From Halorhabdus rudnickae (lineage in GTDB: Archaea; Halobacteriota; Halobacteria; Halobacteriales; Haloarculaceae), in contig NZ_CAAHFB010000005.1 in NCBI RefSeq assembly GCF_900880625.1, positions 62,001 to 126,000 of the forward strand: 64,000 nucleotides of DNA, given 5' to 3'. Both the position numbers and the translations under genes were made by a program. Under the pieces are notes generated by a model. The model had not been told where the DNA came from and did not search any database. It was given only the letters and a program-made list of their open reading frames with translations. This document shows positions 8,572 through 17,283 of this stretch, piece by piece. Each line of letters starts with the position of its first letter. The first letter of the stretch is position 1.

Positions 8572-9669
8572 TCACGAGGAGGGCCACAGCCGGAAGGTGG
8601 CCCGTAGCATGAGCCACAACAGTCCAGTCAGAAGGATATAGGCTGGCAACGTTGTCCACCACTGCGAAGTTGGAAGGTATTGCGGAGCGGCGTATGTGAG
8701 GATAGCACCGGGAACGAGTCCCCGTGTAGCGAGGTAGATGATCGTATCAATCACATACGAAGGTGCATCTCTCCTTAGTGGGGGCGGAGCGACTGTCTCC
8801 GAAACCTCTCTTTGAGACGATCTCCCCGAGAATCTGACCGACTCCGTAGTAGTTTGTCCGTCGCCTTCAGTGATTGTTACATCTGCGTAGCTAGCATCGG
8901 GTGTGAAAAGGTAATCACCGGAGACCAGGTCTTCATCCCGGTCTGACTCCAGTTCATCAGAACCCGGATCTTTGTCCGGGTCTTCCTCTATCAGTTCAGC
9001 ATTAGATTCAACAGAAACCTCTGGTGACCAGCGCCGGACTAATCCTTTCACGCCGGATAATTTGACGTCAACCTCAAGCTCGTGGAAGGGGTTGCTTCGA
9101 GGGACGTATCCATTCCCCTTCAAGTAGTAATAAAGACGATCTTCAGCATTCCTCGCGTACCTAGAACTAGTATTAGCGGTTGCCTCATTTACAGCATACT
9201 TGTTTGTGCTAGGGCTACTCAGCTCTTCCAGAAGTCCAATATCTACTGCCTCTCGATATGTTATACCAGCCTTCCGTATCACTGCCACTCGAGAGTCCCC
9301 GTCGTCAGATGGGTACATGGGAGCGTTCTCATAGCGCCCAGATGTATCTGGAATATCTGGGTGCATCAGAGCATGGCAATCCGCACAGAGTCCGACAAGA
9401 TTCGACAGTTCGTTTGACCCACCGTCTGAGAGATGGTGTAGATGGTGGACTTCCGACGGGCCGGTAGTATCTCCTTTGTACCGCTGACACCGGCCACATC
9501 GGTAATTCTGCCGTTCCCAAACTGCGTCTTGACGCCTCGACCAATCGGATGGGTACTTCCCCTTACCGTAGTAGGACTTTCCGCGAGAGTAGCTGTTTGG
9601 ATCATCATATGTCTTGTTTATGTCGTACTCCGAGTAGAGATCAGACGTCGAAGCGGTGGCAATACCCAT
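8572..9669 (-). CDS. HNH nuclease-domain protein with C-terminal membrane anchor
   Basis: The 365-residue protein has an N-terminal HNH domain: CGRC, then VHHLHHLSDGGSNELSNLVGLCADCHALMH at about 55-105. This gives the two zinc-binding CxxC pairs and the catalytic His. A charged linker of about 170 residues follows. The C-terminus has two transmembrane helices (about 305-355). An HNH domain tied to the membrane is unusual for restriction or homing enzymes and suggests a nuclease acting at the cell boundary. Halophile proteins of this general build exist; the role is not known to me. Confidence 0.75.
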   Translation of the reverse strand: MGIATASTSDLYSEYDINKTYDDPNSYSRGKSYYGKGKYPSDWSRRQDAVWERQNYRCGRCQRYKGDTTGPSEVHHLHHLSDGGSNELSNLVGLCADCHALMHPDIPDTSGRYENAPMYPSDDGDSRVAVIRKAGITYREAVDIGLLEELSSPSTNKYAVNEATANTSSRYARNAEDRLYYYLKGNGYVPRSNPFHELEVDVKLSGVKGLVRRWSPEVSVESNAELIEEDPDKDPGSDELESDRDEDLVSGDYLFTPDASYADVTITEGDGQTTTESVRFSGRSSQREVSETVAPPPLRRDAPSYVIDTIIYLATRGLVPGAILTYAAPQYLPTSQWWTTLPAYILLTGLLWLMLRATFRLWPSS

Positions 9670-9785
9670 AAACCAAGATATCCGACAATCTATCTTAAAT
9701 ACAACGTATCATAGAATGGACTCAGGGGTGCCGACGAATTCGGAGCTATGGTCTCTAAACGACCAACCGCGTTCTCGGATCACTA

Positions 9786-11996
9786 TCACACGGACAGAAA
9801 GGCAGGGTCGACATCGCGCACCCGGCTCGTATCCTGGAAATGATCGGGGAACGATCGGATAGGCCCCGGTGTATCTTCAGAGTCCGTATACTGGAACGTG
9901 TGAAGGTCAGCCACAACGGCACAGTATCGTTTCGCTCGAGTGAGTGCTACGTTCAACCGTCGTGGTCCGTCGGGATCACGACTGAGGAAGCCCAGCTTGC
10001 CTTCACTATTCGATCGGACGAGTGAGAGAATGATAGCTTCGCGTTCGCTCCCTTGGAAGGAGTCGATCGTGTCGACTGTGGGCATATCATCCGAAACGTG
10101 GTCCTCGAGCATCGACCGGATTTCCCGAACTTGAGCCCGATAGGGGGTGATCACTCCGACATCCCCCGGCGGGAGATCGTCCAGTAGATCGGTCACGAGG
10201 TGCGTGACCATCTTTGCCTCATTCTCGTTCGATCGTGAGTGTTCGTCGACGGCAACGGATCCGCCGATATTGAACGCCTCGATCGCTTCGTCTCGTGATG
10301 AGAGTAAATCGACAGTGCGGCCGCTTCGGAGCTCTTTGTCGTAGAATTCCCGATTCGAGAAGGCCGCGATATCCCGGTGCATCCGATACTGCGTCTTCAG
10401 CTGCATCCCGACACCTTCGTAGATGCCGCCCGACGCGTAGAGATGCTCGAACAGAGACATCCCCAACTCAGAGTCCGGAGGAGATTCGGTCGATCGAAAC
10501 GGTGGGAGTTGCTTGTGATCGCCGGCCAGGACGATACGATCGCCTTTCGTGAGCGGGATACACGATGACGGGACCGTCGCCTGGGTTGCTTCGTCGTGAA
10601 CGACCAGATCGAACGTGCCGGCGACTTCCGCGGCGCCATTGTTCGTCGTCGCGACGACGTCGGCAAGCCCTTCGAAGTCACTGTATTGCTCAACTAGATC
10701 GGACGAAGAGTGCTGTCCTCCCCGGGGTCGGTAGAGTGTAAGCTCCTCGGCGCCGTGCTGAGCATAGGAATGTAGTGATGACTCGTCCGGGCTATCTGGC
10801 GTCGAGTCTCCGACGACGATGTTATCGACCGCCTGATTTGAGTCGGCACAGACGAGGACTCGCTCGCCGGCGTCGACCGCTCGGCGGATAATCTCGATCA
10901 GGGTCCGCGTCTTCCCCGTGCCCGGCGGACCGTGGATGCAGAACACGTCGTCGGCGAGCATCGCGAGCTCGGCAGCGATCTCTTGCTCCTGATTTAGTTC
11001 CGGGTCCAGAGTTTCCGAGTTGGACGCTGCGGCGTGTGAAAACGTGAGTGGCCGCTGTCCGGTGAGGACCTCGAGCATGGGATCGTGTCGAAGATCATCG
11101 ATCGCCCCCAGTTCTCGTTCCGTCGGGACAGGGTTCAACAGGGCGGACATGCCGATCTCCCCACCGTTCATCAGTGTCGACCGAACCTGCGATGGAGAGT
11201 CGACGTCTACCCACTGAACCTTGACCTCCAGGTCTAACCCTCGGATATTGGCCACCGTTGCAGAGATGGGGAAGGTGTCTGTCGGCCCGTGTATGAGTAC
11301 CTCGTTCCCCTGGTAGATACCGAACGTTGACGGGACGTAGTATGCCCAATTCTCACGATCACTGTGCCAGTCTCGATCGAGAGCCTGGGCTTTGAACCGG
11401 ATCGTCTGCCCTTGATCGTCGAGATACTCAAGAGCCGGAATGGCGTCCCCGTTCGCTTCGAAGATCTCCCGTGGCGTCGACGTCTGGGCCTGTTTTCGAT
11501 TCCCTTCCCGGGTGGCGTCACGCTCGTCGACGACGTGGGTCTCGAGGTCCTCGACGAACTCTTCGGGGTCGATCCGTCGCGACGGCGGTTCGCGATCGTT
11601 CACCGGCCGATCGAAGCTCGGGGGAAACTCCGCTGGCTGGTAGTCTGAATGCCAAAAGCGGATACGGCGAGCGAGACGAGTCTGGGCAAACTCGTCGATC
11701 TCGATTGCCTCTCTGTCGCCATCCTCGAGGTAGATGATCACCTCCCCGTGGATGTTCGTGTCCCCGTATGCGAGAAACTCACCCGTCAACTTAGCCCGAT
11801 TCTCGCCGTGTAACGGGATACAGACGTAATCGTCGTCGGGATTCGGATGTGTGAGCCCCCGCTGGCCGGCGAAGTCGATGATGGGTTTGACTGGAATCCT
11901 TTCACCGGTCGATTCCAGATCCCCCTCTATGATCGTATAGTGGTCCTCCGGGTCCGGGTCGAAGTCTGATATGACGTGATCGAAGAGCAGTGACAT
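9786..11996 (-). CDS. Superfamily 1 helicase of the UPF1/Dna2-like type
   Basis: The 736-residue protein has an N-terminal beta-rich region. The two-part helicase core follows: Walker A GPPGTGKT near residue 355, Walker B as VVHDEATQ, GDHKQLPP (motif III), TQYRMH (motif IV), VDTIDSFQGSE (motif V) and LNVALTRAK (motif VI). All key residues are present. Enzymes of this group unwind DNA or RNA with 5'-3' polarity and act in repair or RNA processing. It is a single gene with no operon partner; codon use resembles the DNA-modification genes nearby. Confidence 0.9.
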   Translation of the reverse strand: MSLLFDHVISDFDPDPEDHYTIIEGDLESTGERIPVKPIIDFAGQRGLTHPNPDDDYVCIPLHGENRAKLTGEFLAYGDTNIHGEVIIYLEDGDREAIEIDEFAQTRLARRIRFWHSDYQPAEFPPSFDRPVNDREPPSRRIDPEEFVEDLETHVVDERDATREGNRKQAQTSTPREIFEANGDAIPALEYLDDQGQTIRFKAQALDRDWHSDRENWAYYVPSTFGIYQGNEVLIHGPTDTFPISATVANIRGLDLEVKVQWVDVDSPSQVRSTLMNGGEIGMSALLNPVPTERELGAIDDLRHDPMLEVLTGQRPLTFSHAAASNSETLDPELNQEQEIAAELAMLADDVFCIHGPPGTGKTRTLIEIIRRAVDAGERVLVCADSNQAVDNIVVGDSTPDSPDESSLHSYAQHGAEELTLYRPRGGQHSSSDLVEQYSDFEGLADVVATTNNGAAEVAGTFDLVVHDEATQATVPSSCIPLTKGDRIVLAGDHKQLPPFRSTESPPDSELGMSLFEHLYASGGIYEGVGMQLKTQYRMHRDIAAFSNREFYDKELRSGRTVDLLSSRDEAIEAFNIGGSVAVDEHSRSNENEAKMVTHLVTDLLDDLPPGDVGVITPYRAQVREIRSMLEDHVSDDMPTVDTIDSFQGSEREAIILSLVRSNSEGKLGFLSRDPDGPRRLNVALTRAKRYCAVVADLHTFQYTDSEDTPGPIRSFPDHFQDTSRVRDVDPAFLSV

Positions 11997-12052
11997 GGTA
12001 TCTCTAGAGCGTCGCGATCAAAGGTGTGAATGTGTCTTCCACCCAGAAAGCG

Positions 12053-12727
12053 TTAGTATTTCTCATCTCGCCCTTCACTTTTGGTCCTCCATTTCCACCG
12101 TTCCATCCGGTCGAGACACGTTTGACAGGTCACCGGCGGAATGAATGACTCACCGTTCTCGTCTTGCCGGCGCTCACCATCGTCGAAACGGAGGTTTGCC
12201 TCGTTGTTACAGAGGTAGACGCCCTCTGGACGGCTCAGACGTCCATCTTCGAACGCTTCCAGGACGTAGAGGTGCTCGACAGTGCTGCTATCCCGCCCGG
12301 TCCCGCTGCTGCCACGGAGCAAGCCAGAACGACGGCCCTTGATCGCGACGTCGTACTCGAACGGGATATCGTACTGATCCCAGAACGCTTCTGCCTCTTG
12401 GCGGGCCTCTTTCCGCTTCTGCCGCCGTTCGCGGGCCTTCAAGAACTTCTCGGCCTTCTTCTCCCGCTTGCGGCGCTTTACCTCTTCCAGAGACGTACAC
12501 GCACTCCCTCGACTGTTCACCTGAACACGGGTGCCTTCTGCTACAGCTTCCGGGTTCTTGAGGGCAAGATGGACGCCATCGAGATCGTCGAGCTCGATCG
12601 CACCCTTCTCACGGACAGTACCTTTCGCCCCACCCTGGAGAACGTCGGAAAGGCGGGGTGGGACCATGCCGACAGACTTCACTGAAACCGGCCAGTCAGA
12701 ACTCTTCTGCGGGGATTCTTGGCTCAT
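12053..12727 (-). CDS. Unknown regulon protein with basic coiled coil and Cys cluster
   Basis: The 224-residue protein starts at the ATG at 12727, which overlaps the stop of the upstream gene (ATGA). Residues about 85-120 are an extremely basic helix (KRRKREKKAEKFLKARERR), suited to binding nucleic acid. The C-terminal part has LCNNEANL and CQTCLDRM, a plausible HNH-like or zinc-ribbon-like cysteine set. It shares the transcript of the regulon element at 13000-13070. Function unknown. Confidence 0.65.
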   Translation of the reverse strand: MSQESPQKSSDWPVSVKSVGMVPPRLSDVLQGGAKGTVREKGAIELDDLDGVHLALKNPEAVAEGTRVQVNSRGSACTSLEEVKRRKREKKAEKFLKARERRQKRKEARQEAEAFWDQYDIPFEYDVAIKGRRSGLLRGSSGTGRDSSTVEHLYVLEAFEDGRLSRPEGVYLCNNEANLRFDDGERRQDENGESFIPPVTCQTCLDRMERWKWRTKSEGRDEKY

Positions 12728-12999
12728 AGTTCGAAGTTTTCCTCTCCACTGTCTTGCTGAACCCCGCACTCTCGAAGTTCGTCTGCCGTGAACGTGCCGT
12801 GCTCCCAATCGCTCTTACCCTGGCCGCGGGTGATCGGGGACGAAACACGGCCCCGGTAGACCGTCGTAGTCGTCTTCTGAGGTTCATCGCCTTGGACCCC
12901 AGTCACTACGTTCTCTTCCCCGACTTTTTCGTGAATCTCCCACATCCATTTACCCTGCATCGTCTGTTTGCTAAATGTCGCGAGGGGATCGGTTTCCAT
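12724..12999 (-). CDS. Unknown regulon protein (91 aa) with PITRGxG motif
   Basis: The start is the ATG at 12999, 6 nt after the GGAGGTCA site of a reverse regulon element; an in-frame upstream ATG lies inside the leader. A segment SPITRGQGKSDWEHGTFTADEL recurs in altered form in the protein at 29636-30343 (TPITRGHGEEIWDPEKGTDLL), so the two may share a small domain. Both are first-gene products of reverse regulon units. Function unknown. Confidence 0.65.
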   Translation of the reverse strand: METDPLATFSKQTMQGKWMWEIHEKVGEENVVTGVQGDEPQKTTTTVYRGRVSSPITRGQGKSDWEHGTFTADELRECGVQQDSGEENFEL

Positions 13000-13070
13000 C
13001 GTCAATGACCTCCGATGTAGTACCACCTTGGTACGGGATTAACTTAATATTAACGGGTTAGAATAGTATA
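13000..13070 (-). promoter_or_regulatory. Regulon promoter-leader element, copy 3 (reverse)
   Basis: On the minus strand the copy reads CTAACCCGTTAATATTAAG, then ACCAAGGTGGTACTACATC and GGAGGTCA before the ATG at 12999. It stands back-to-back with copy 4. Confidence 0.85.
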
Positions 13071-13130
13071 CAGAACGGTCGTTCAGGATCCCGTTACTGG
13101 CTGAGAGACTACTGGGCGCGGGCCGGTGAA

Positions 13131-13193
13131 ACCTAATTTAACCCGTAAGTTTTAAGTTATATTCGATTCAATAGGGGAATGGAGGTCAATACG
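13131..13193 (+). promoter_or_regulatory. Regulon promoter-leader element, copy 4
   Basis: Box TTTAACCCGTAAGTTTTAAG, a diverged second block (TTCAATAGGGGAA), then GGAGGTCA before the ATG at 13194. The in-frame ATG at 13179 overlaps the binding site and is not the start. Confidence 0.85.
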
Positions 13194-13820
13194 ATGGCTG
13201 AACGTTCGAAAGTCGTCACATCAGACCCGGAAGTTACCGAGCAGCTGATCGACGAAGAATCGGGGTCCACTGTTGATGACGGTGAAGAGCAAGCCGAGCT
13301 CGAAGCCGTACAGTTCGAGACGAGTGCGGGAGAGCCGGTCACGTTCGAACGTGGCGTCGATCTATTCGATGGGGCCGGGAACTACGTCGGCGAGATCACC
13401 GAGATCCTGTATAGCCTCACGGCGACACAGACGGCAAGCCACTCGACTGACTGGTATCACACCATCACGATCGCCTACGACAGCGACGACGTCTGCGAAG
13501 GCGGCGTTCCCCTAGGGGAACTAGCCCAACAGTGGGACGAAGGGGTTCTCACTACCATCCCAGAGGCTCTCGCCGAGCACGGTCGCCGAAAACTCCTTCT
13601 CTGGGAGCTCAATTCAGACGGACAAGGGTGTTGCGGGGTTCAGTTCCTCGCTTCGGAACGTGGTCTTGAGAATGCGCCCGTGGAAGAAAAGGTCGAAGCG
13701 TTCGTCGACGACATGCTGACCGAGGATGGGACCGTTCGGGACGAATACGACGATCTCGTTGACTGGGACGATCTCGAAAACCGTTACGGGGAGATCGCGG
13801 ATCTCTACCTTTCAGACTGA
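13194..13820 (+). CDS. Unknown acidic regulon protein (208 aa)
   Basis: The protein is very acidic and soluble. A likely beta-barrel core starts with GEPVTFERGVDLFDGAGNYVGEITEILYS. A CC pair (GQGCCGVQF) is present but no zinc pattern. The C-terminus has DDLVDWDDLENRYGEIADLYLSD. It is followed after 9 bases by the adenine methyltransferase gene, so both lie in one operon. Function unknown. Confidence 0.65.
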   Translation: MAERSKVVTSDPEVTEQLIDEESGSTVDDGEEQAELEAVQFETSAGEPVTFERGVDLFDGAGNYVGEITEILYSLTATQTASHSTDWYHTITIAYDSDDVCEGGVPLGELAQQWDEGVLTTIPEALAEHGRRKLLLWELNSDGQGCCGVQFLASERGLENAPVEEKVEAFVDDMLTEDGTVRDEYDDLVDWDDLENRYGEIADLYLSD

Positions 13821-13829
13821 GGGTGACAC

Positions 13830-14708
13830 ATGCCAGTCGAGAACGGCTTCGTCCCGACGCCGGCGCCGGTGGCTGACTACGCGGCCTCAGTAGCCTTCGG
13901 TGCTGAGCGGCCGAGCGAGGTTGAAGGTGGCGGGCGCCTGCTACTCCCAGGACTGGGACAGGGAAACCTCTACGACGCCGTCCGCCGGTATTGTACGGAG
14001 GGGGAGAACTGGAAGAACCCGGAATTCGACTACCCCGTCCCCGAGTGCGTCGGGGTCGAATCCGATCCCGAACGGCTGGCAGAATTCCGAGAGCGGCATA
14101 CAGATGCGGAGATCACCCTCGTAGAGAGTGACTTCCTCCTGGACCCGCCGGAAGGTCGCTTCGACTGGGTGCTGGCAAATCCACCATACACGCGCTACAA
14201 GCGGATTCCTGAGCCGAAGCGTGAGGAGTACCGTGATCGGTTCGACCTTGCGAGAGGGCAATTCCCGCTGTATGCCCCGTTCTTCGAGCAAGCGCTTCGG
14301 TTGCTCAAGCCCGGCGGCTGGCTCACGTTCATTCTACCGTTTTCCGCGTTGACGACTGGTGTGACCAAGCCTCTGAGAGAGGTGATCCGGGGGAACTTCG
14401 CCGGCCCGATCATGTACCTCCCGGAGGAAACGTTCGACGTCCAGGTCGAGACGATCCTTCTCGGCCTTCAGAAGAAGCGAGACGACAGCGGCGACTACCT
14501 CTGGCTGGAAGAGCTCTACGGCTACGAAACGCGCCCGATATTGGAACGTCTTGGTGTCGAAGAGGTCGAGGACGCTGCAAACGAGTACTACGAGCGGTTC
14601 AAGAAGAAGCGAACGCTGGTGAACAACCGCGACAATTGGGAGCGCAGCAATCGCGACGAGAGTGCAAACCGGACGATCCGACAAGCTGGCATCCAGGAAT
14701 TCGCTTGA
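13830..14708 (+). CDS. N6-adenine DNA methyltransferase with PIP-box-like tail
   Basis: The 292-residue protein has an SAM-binding region (LLLPGLGQGNLYDAV, residues 37-51; VGVESDP) and the catalytic motif NPPY at 117-120 in the context VLANPPYTRYKRI. This places it among Eco57I/HsdM-like N6-adenine methyltransferases. It is compact and no separate restriction domain is seen. The last eight residues, QAGIQEFA, fit the PCNA-binding pattern Q-x-x-h-x-x-F. No cognate restriction enzyme is next to it, so it is probably an orphan modification enzyme, perhaps protecting element DNA. Confidence 0.85.
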   Translation: MPVENGFVPTPAPVADYAASVAFGAERPSEVEGGGRLLLPGLGQGNLYDAVRRYCTEGENWKNPEFDYPVPECVGVESDPERLAEFRERHTDAEITLVESDFLLDPPEGRFDWVLANPPYTRYKRIPEPKREEYRDRFDLARGQFPLYAPFFEQALRLLKPGGWLTFILPFSALTTGVTKPLREVIRGNFAGPIMYLPEETFDVQVETILLGLQKKRDDSGDYLWLEELYGYETRPILERLGVEEVEDAANEYYERFKKKRTLVNNRDNWERSNRDESANRTIRQAGIQEFA

Positions 14709-14772
14709 GCCACCCACTTCGTTCTCTAACTTTATCGAACCCTCCGTTGACCAAACTTAGAACGCCCCTACA

Positions 14773-14804
14773 CCGTCTAACTTGGAGCCGATGAAGTTAG
14801 ACGG
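14773..14804. terminator. Inverted repeat between convergent genes
   Basis: Perfect 11-bp arms CCGTCTAACTT (14773-14783) and AAGTTAGACGG (14794-14804) surround a 10-base loop. It lies between two genes that converge, so a two-way terminator is the simplest reading. A second hairpin with the same CCGTCTA stem start lies at 24050, also between convergent genes. Confidence 0.6.
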
Positions 14805-14840
14805 CGGACTATACTGCAAAAACAACATCGACGCAGGTCG

Positions 14841-15725
14841 TCACCGCACATGCATGGCCGATGACGGCGGGTGGGTCCCTCGCTGGTTGGTCGGAACGAC
14901 GATCTGATCGACGAAAACGTGCTCGAACCCGTGTTCTCGGTCGTGCTTCCGGCAGATCACCTCGCTTCCGTCTCCCGACTGACTCAGAGAGAACCACGTC
15001 TCTGTGCCGTCATCGTGCTGGAACACGGCCGTAAGTTCGAACACACCTGAATCCCGCTCTCGACGAACCAGCGGAACTAGCGTCACTGTCTGGCGGTGCT
15101 TATCCCCCACTTCGACGGGGTCGGGGAAGCGAACACGAATCCGGTCGGCCCGGCTGATGTCCGGCAGGACCGGGTTCGATGTCGGCCGGATCTCGTTGAA
15201 CCCGTCACCGTCGACGGCAACCCAGCCAAGCGATTCGAAATGCTCGCGAAGCGCAGCCGGGAACTCCCCGAATGCCGTCAGGACGATCGGGAAGTCCGCG
15301 CCCTTCTCGAACCCCGCGAACTTGAAGCGCTCTTCGGGGAAGCAGATCAGACCGGCTTCAAGCACGTACTCGTGAAACCAGTCAGTACTCGGGTCGGCCT
15401 TTGAGAGTGCAACGACGAGGTCGGCGTCGGACTCGACGGCCTTCTTGAGCCACGGTTCAGGGTCAGCGAACGGATGGTTGAGCCAGACCGTTCCGTACTG
15501 TCCCCAGTCGTGGAGTAGGCCGCCCTCGTTGCGGATATTGGTCTCGGCCAGCGTCGACGTGTCTGAGGCACACGGGTCGAGATCGAACCCACGGACAGCC
15601 TCGGCGATCGGCTGGAAATCCTCGAGGCGGGTAGCGTAATCGTACTGGCCTTCGCGAATACCACTACCGCCCTCGCTGACGTGCTGAGCATCAACGCCGG
15701 TCGGAAGCTGAGTCTGACTCCCCAT
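14841..15725 (-). CDS. Phage-type DNA N6-adenine methyltransferase
   Basis: The 294-residue protein has the signature order of the phage Dam family: FDLDPCASDTSTLAETN near residue 47, then a Trp and VWLNHPFADPEPW at 80-92, then later FAGFEKGADFPIVLTAFG. The catalytic motif is normally NPPY/F; here it is NHPF (83-86), so His replaces one Pro. The C-terminal 110 residues form an added beta domain. It is driven by its own reverse regulon element and diverges from the cytosine methyltransferase operon. Confidence 0.75.
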   Translation of the reverse strand: MGSQTQLPTGVDAQHVSEGGSGIREGQYDYATRLEDFQPIAEAVRGFDLDPCASDTSTLAETNIRNEGGLLHDWGQYGTVWLNHPFADPEPWLKKAVESDADLVVALSKADPSTDWFHEYVLEAGLICFPEERFKFAGFEKGADFPIVLTAFGEFPAALREHFESLGWVAVDGDGFNEIRPTSNPVLPDISRADRIRVRFPDPVEVGDKHRQTVTLVPLVRRERDSGVFELTAVFQHDDGTETWFSLSQSGDGSEVICRKHDREHGFEHVFVDQIVVPTNQRGTHPPSSAMHVR

Positions 15726-15790
15726 CGTAGTTCCTCCTATACCTCCGTTGGATCGGTGATAACTTAATACTTACGGGTTAAATTAGAATG
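15726..15790 (-). promoter_or_regulatory. Regulon promoter-leader element, copy 5 (reverse)
   Basis: On the minus strand: TTTAACCCGTAAGTATTAAG, then ATCCAACGGAGGTATAGGAGG before the ATG at 15725. The second block is shortened compared with other copies. Back-to-back with copy 6, 48 bases apart. Confidence 0.85.
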
Positions 15791-15838
15791 AAGTGTGCCC
15801 GGACAGACCGGCAGGGAGGCGACCCCCGGCACTTGGAT

Positions 15839-15904
15839 ACTATTCTAACCCGTAAGTATTAAGTTATCACCGCTCCAACGTTGTAGTACATCGGAGGTCT
15901 CAAC
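15839..15904 (+). promoter_or_regulatory. Regulon promoter-leader element, copy 6
   Basis: Close to consensus: CTAACCCGTAAGTATTAAG, CTCCAACGTTGTAGTACATC and GGAGGTC before the ATG at 15905. Confidence 0.88.
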
Positions 15905-16711
15905 ATGGCCGTAGCTATCGACGACTGTGGGCGCACTCATACGGACGCTCAGTCGCTTCGTGAGCGGATTCTTGCGGACTACGATGAACACCAAGTCCCG
16001 CTCGCGATCGACCTGTTCTGCGGTGTGGGCGGCGTTGCTCGCACCCTCCACAGCTACGGCCACCGAGGCCCAGGCTGGGAGACGCTTGGGATCGACATCG
16101 ACGGGTCGAAGGCCGACACGTATCCCGGTCACTTTCTCGAGTGGAATCTCGAAGAGGGGCTTCCGGAGATCGTCGACGAGCTCGTCGCCGCCGGCATCGT
16201 CGACGTGATCTGGGCGTCACCGCCTTGCCAGTTCGCGACGAACGTTCAGTTCCGTCGCGACGGCAAGAACCTGATCCCGGTCGCCCGGGATCTTCTCTCG
16301 TCGATTGACGCCCCGGTGAAGATCATCGAGAACGTTCCCGGCGCCGAAGAGCATCTCGAGAACCCGGTTCAATTCTGCGGCGGGGCGTTCGGTCTCGGCG
16401 TCCAGAAGCACCGGCTCTTCGAGACTAATTTCTTCGCTCACGGGACGGACTGTGAGCACCCGGATGGTGGGTTCGAGTACTGCATCGGCGATCGGGAGAC
16501 GCCGGTCGAGGGGTACCGGGCAGCCCACGGCTTCCGGTCGGACGTCGACCTCACGACCAAAGAGGTTCGCGAGGCGATCCCGCCGGCCTACGTTGAGGAG
16601 TTGCTTCGACAGCACGCGAAGTACGGCCGAGTCTCACCCTCGCCGGCGACCGACCAAGCGAACCGTCCCGGTACGCGTGGCGTCGTCAGTGGGGTGGGTG
16701 GTTCGCCATGA
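15905..16711 (+). CDS. C5-cytosine DNA methyltransferase, compact
   Basis: The 268-residue protein shows motif I (AIDLFCGVGGVA, 34-45), motif IV with catalytic Cys108 in SPPCQF, motif VI (ENV, 142-144) and a motif VIII-like VQKHRLFETN. It lacks the long target-recognition domain of classical enzymes, as do many phage versions. The next gene overlaps its stop (ATGA) and the operon ends with a diverged paralogue at 17280. Role: modification of element DNA; target unknown. Confidence 0.82.
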   Translation: MAVAIDDCGRTHTDAQSLRERILADYDEHQVPLAIDLFCGVGGVARTLHSYGHRGPGWETLGIDIDGSKADTYPGHFLEWNLEEGLPEIVDELVAAGIVDVIWASPPCQFATNVQFRRDGKNLIPVARDLLSSIDAPVKIIENVPGAEEHLENPVQFCGGAFGLGVQKHRLFETNFFAHGTDCEHPDGGFEYCIGDRETPVEGYRAAHGFRSDVDLTTKEVREAIPPAYVEELLRQHAKYGRVSPSPATDQANRPGTRGVVSGVGGSP

Positions 16712-17283
16712 CCAACCTTCCAGTCCGATACGAGTGTCCGCTTGCCGGCGAAGAGCACTCGGTCCCTGGCCCGGAAGTTCGGATCATGAAGGTGGGGGAC
16801 GGCGGGTTTGTCGTCGCCTGCAATTGCGCTGAAGAGTCACTCGACGACGTCGACGAAGCGCCACATCCCACGACCGACCATCTCGTCAATATCTACGCCG
16901 ACGACCCCAGTCCGGAGGCGTGGTTCGTCCTCGAGGACGCAGCCGACGGCTGGTATGACACAACCCAGTGGGACTCGCCGGACGGGTACAAAGGGACGTT
17001 CGGCCAGCGGCGGGCCAACTTCCGGGAGAAGATGAAGGAGATAGCTGACGACAACGACCGGAACAAGCGGGGCGGGGCGGACGAAACCGACGAGAAGGCC
17101 CGTGAGGTCCCGTGCCCGCAATGTGGTGCCGAGGCAGGCCAGAAATGCAAGCGTCCGAGTGGCCACCGGGTGCGTCAGTCCCACAGTGAGCGGGTAGACA
17201 AAGCGATGGACGAGAACGTCATCACAGACGAGGGGGACGGGGGGAAAGCCGCCGAGCAGGCCAGTCTGGAGGGATTCGCATGA
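16708..17283 (+). CDS. Zinc-finger protein with PIP-box-like tail
   Basis: The 191-residue protein has an N-terminal half without known domain. Residues about 132-160 match a small phage-type zinc finger: PCPQCGAEAGQKC, then RPSGHRVRQSHSER. The last eight residues are QASLEGFA, which fit a PCNA-binding motif. It sits between two cytosine methyltransferase genes with 4-base overlaps on both sides, so it probably works with them. It might provide DNA targeting or clamp tethering for those short enzymes; this is inference. Confidence 0.7.
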   Translation: MTNLPVRYECPLAGEEHSVPGPEVRIMKVGDGGFVVACNCAEESLDDVDEAPHPTTDHLVNIYADDPSPEAWFVLEDAADGWYDTTQWDSPDGYKGTFGQRRANFREKMKEIADDNDRNKRGGADETDEKAREVPCPQCGAEAGQKCKRPSGHRVRQSHSERVDKAMDENVITDEGDGGKAAEQASLEGFA

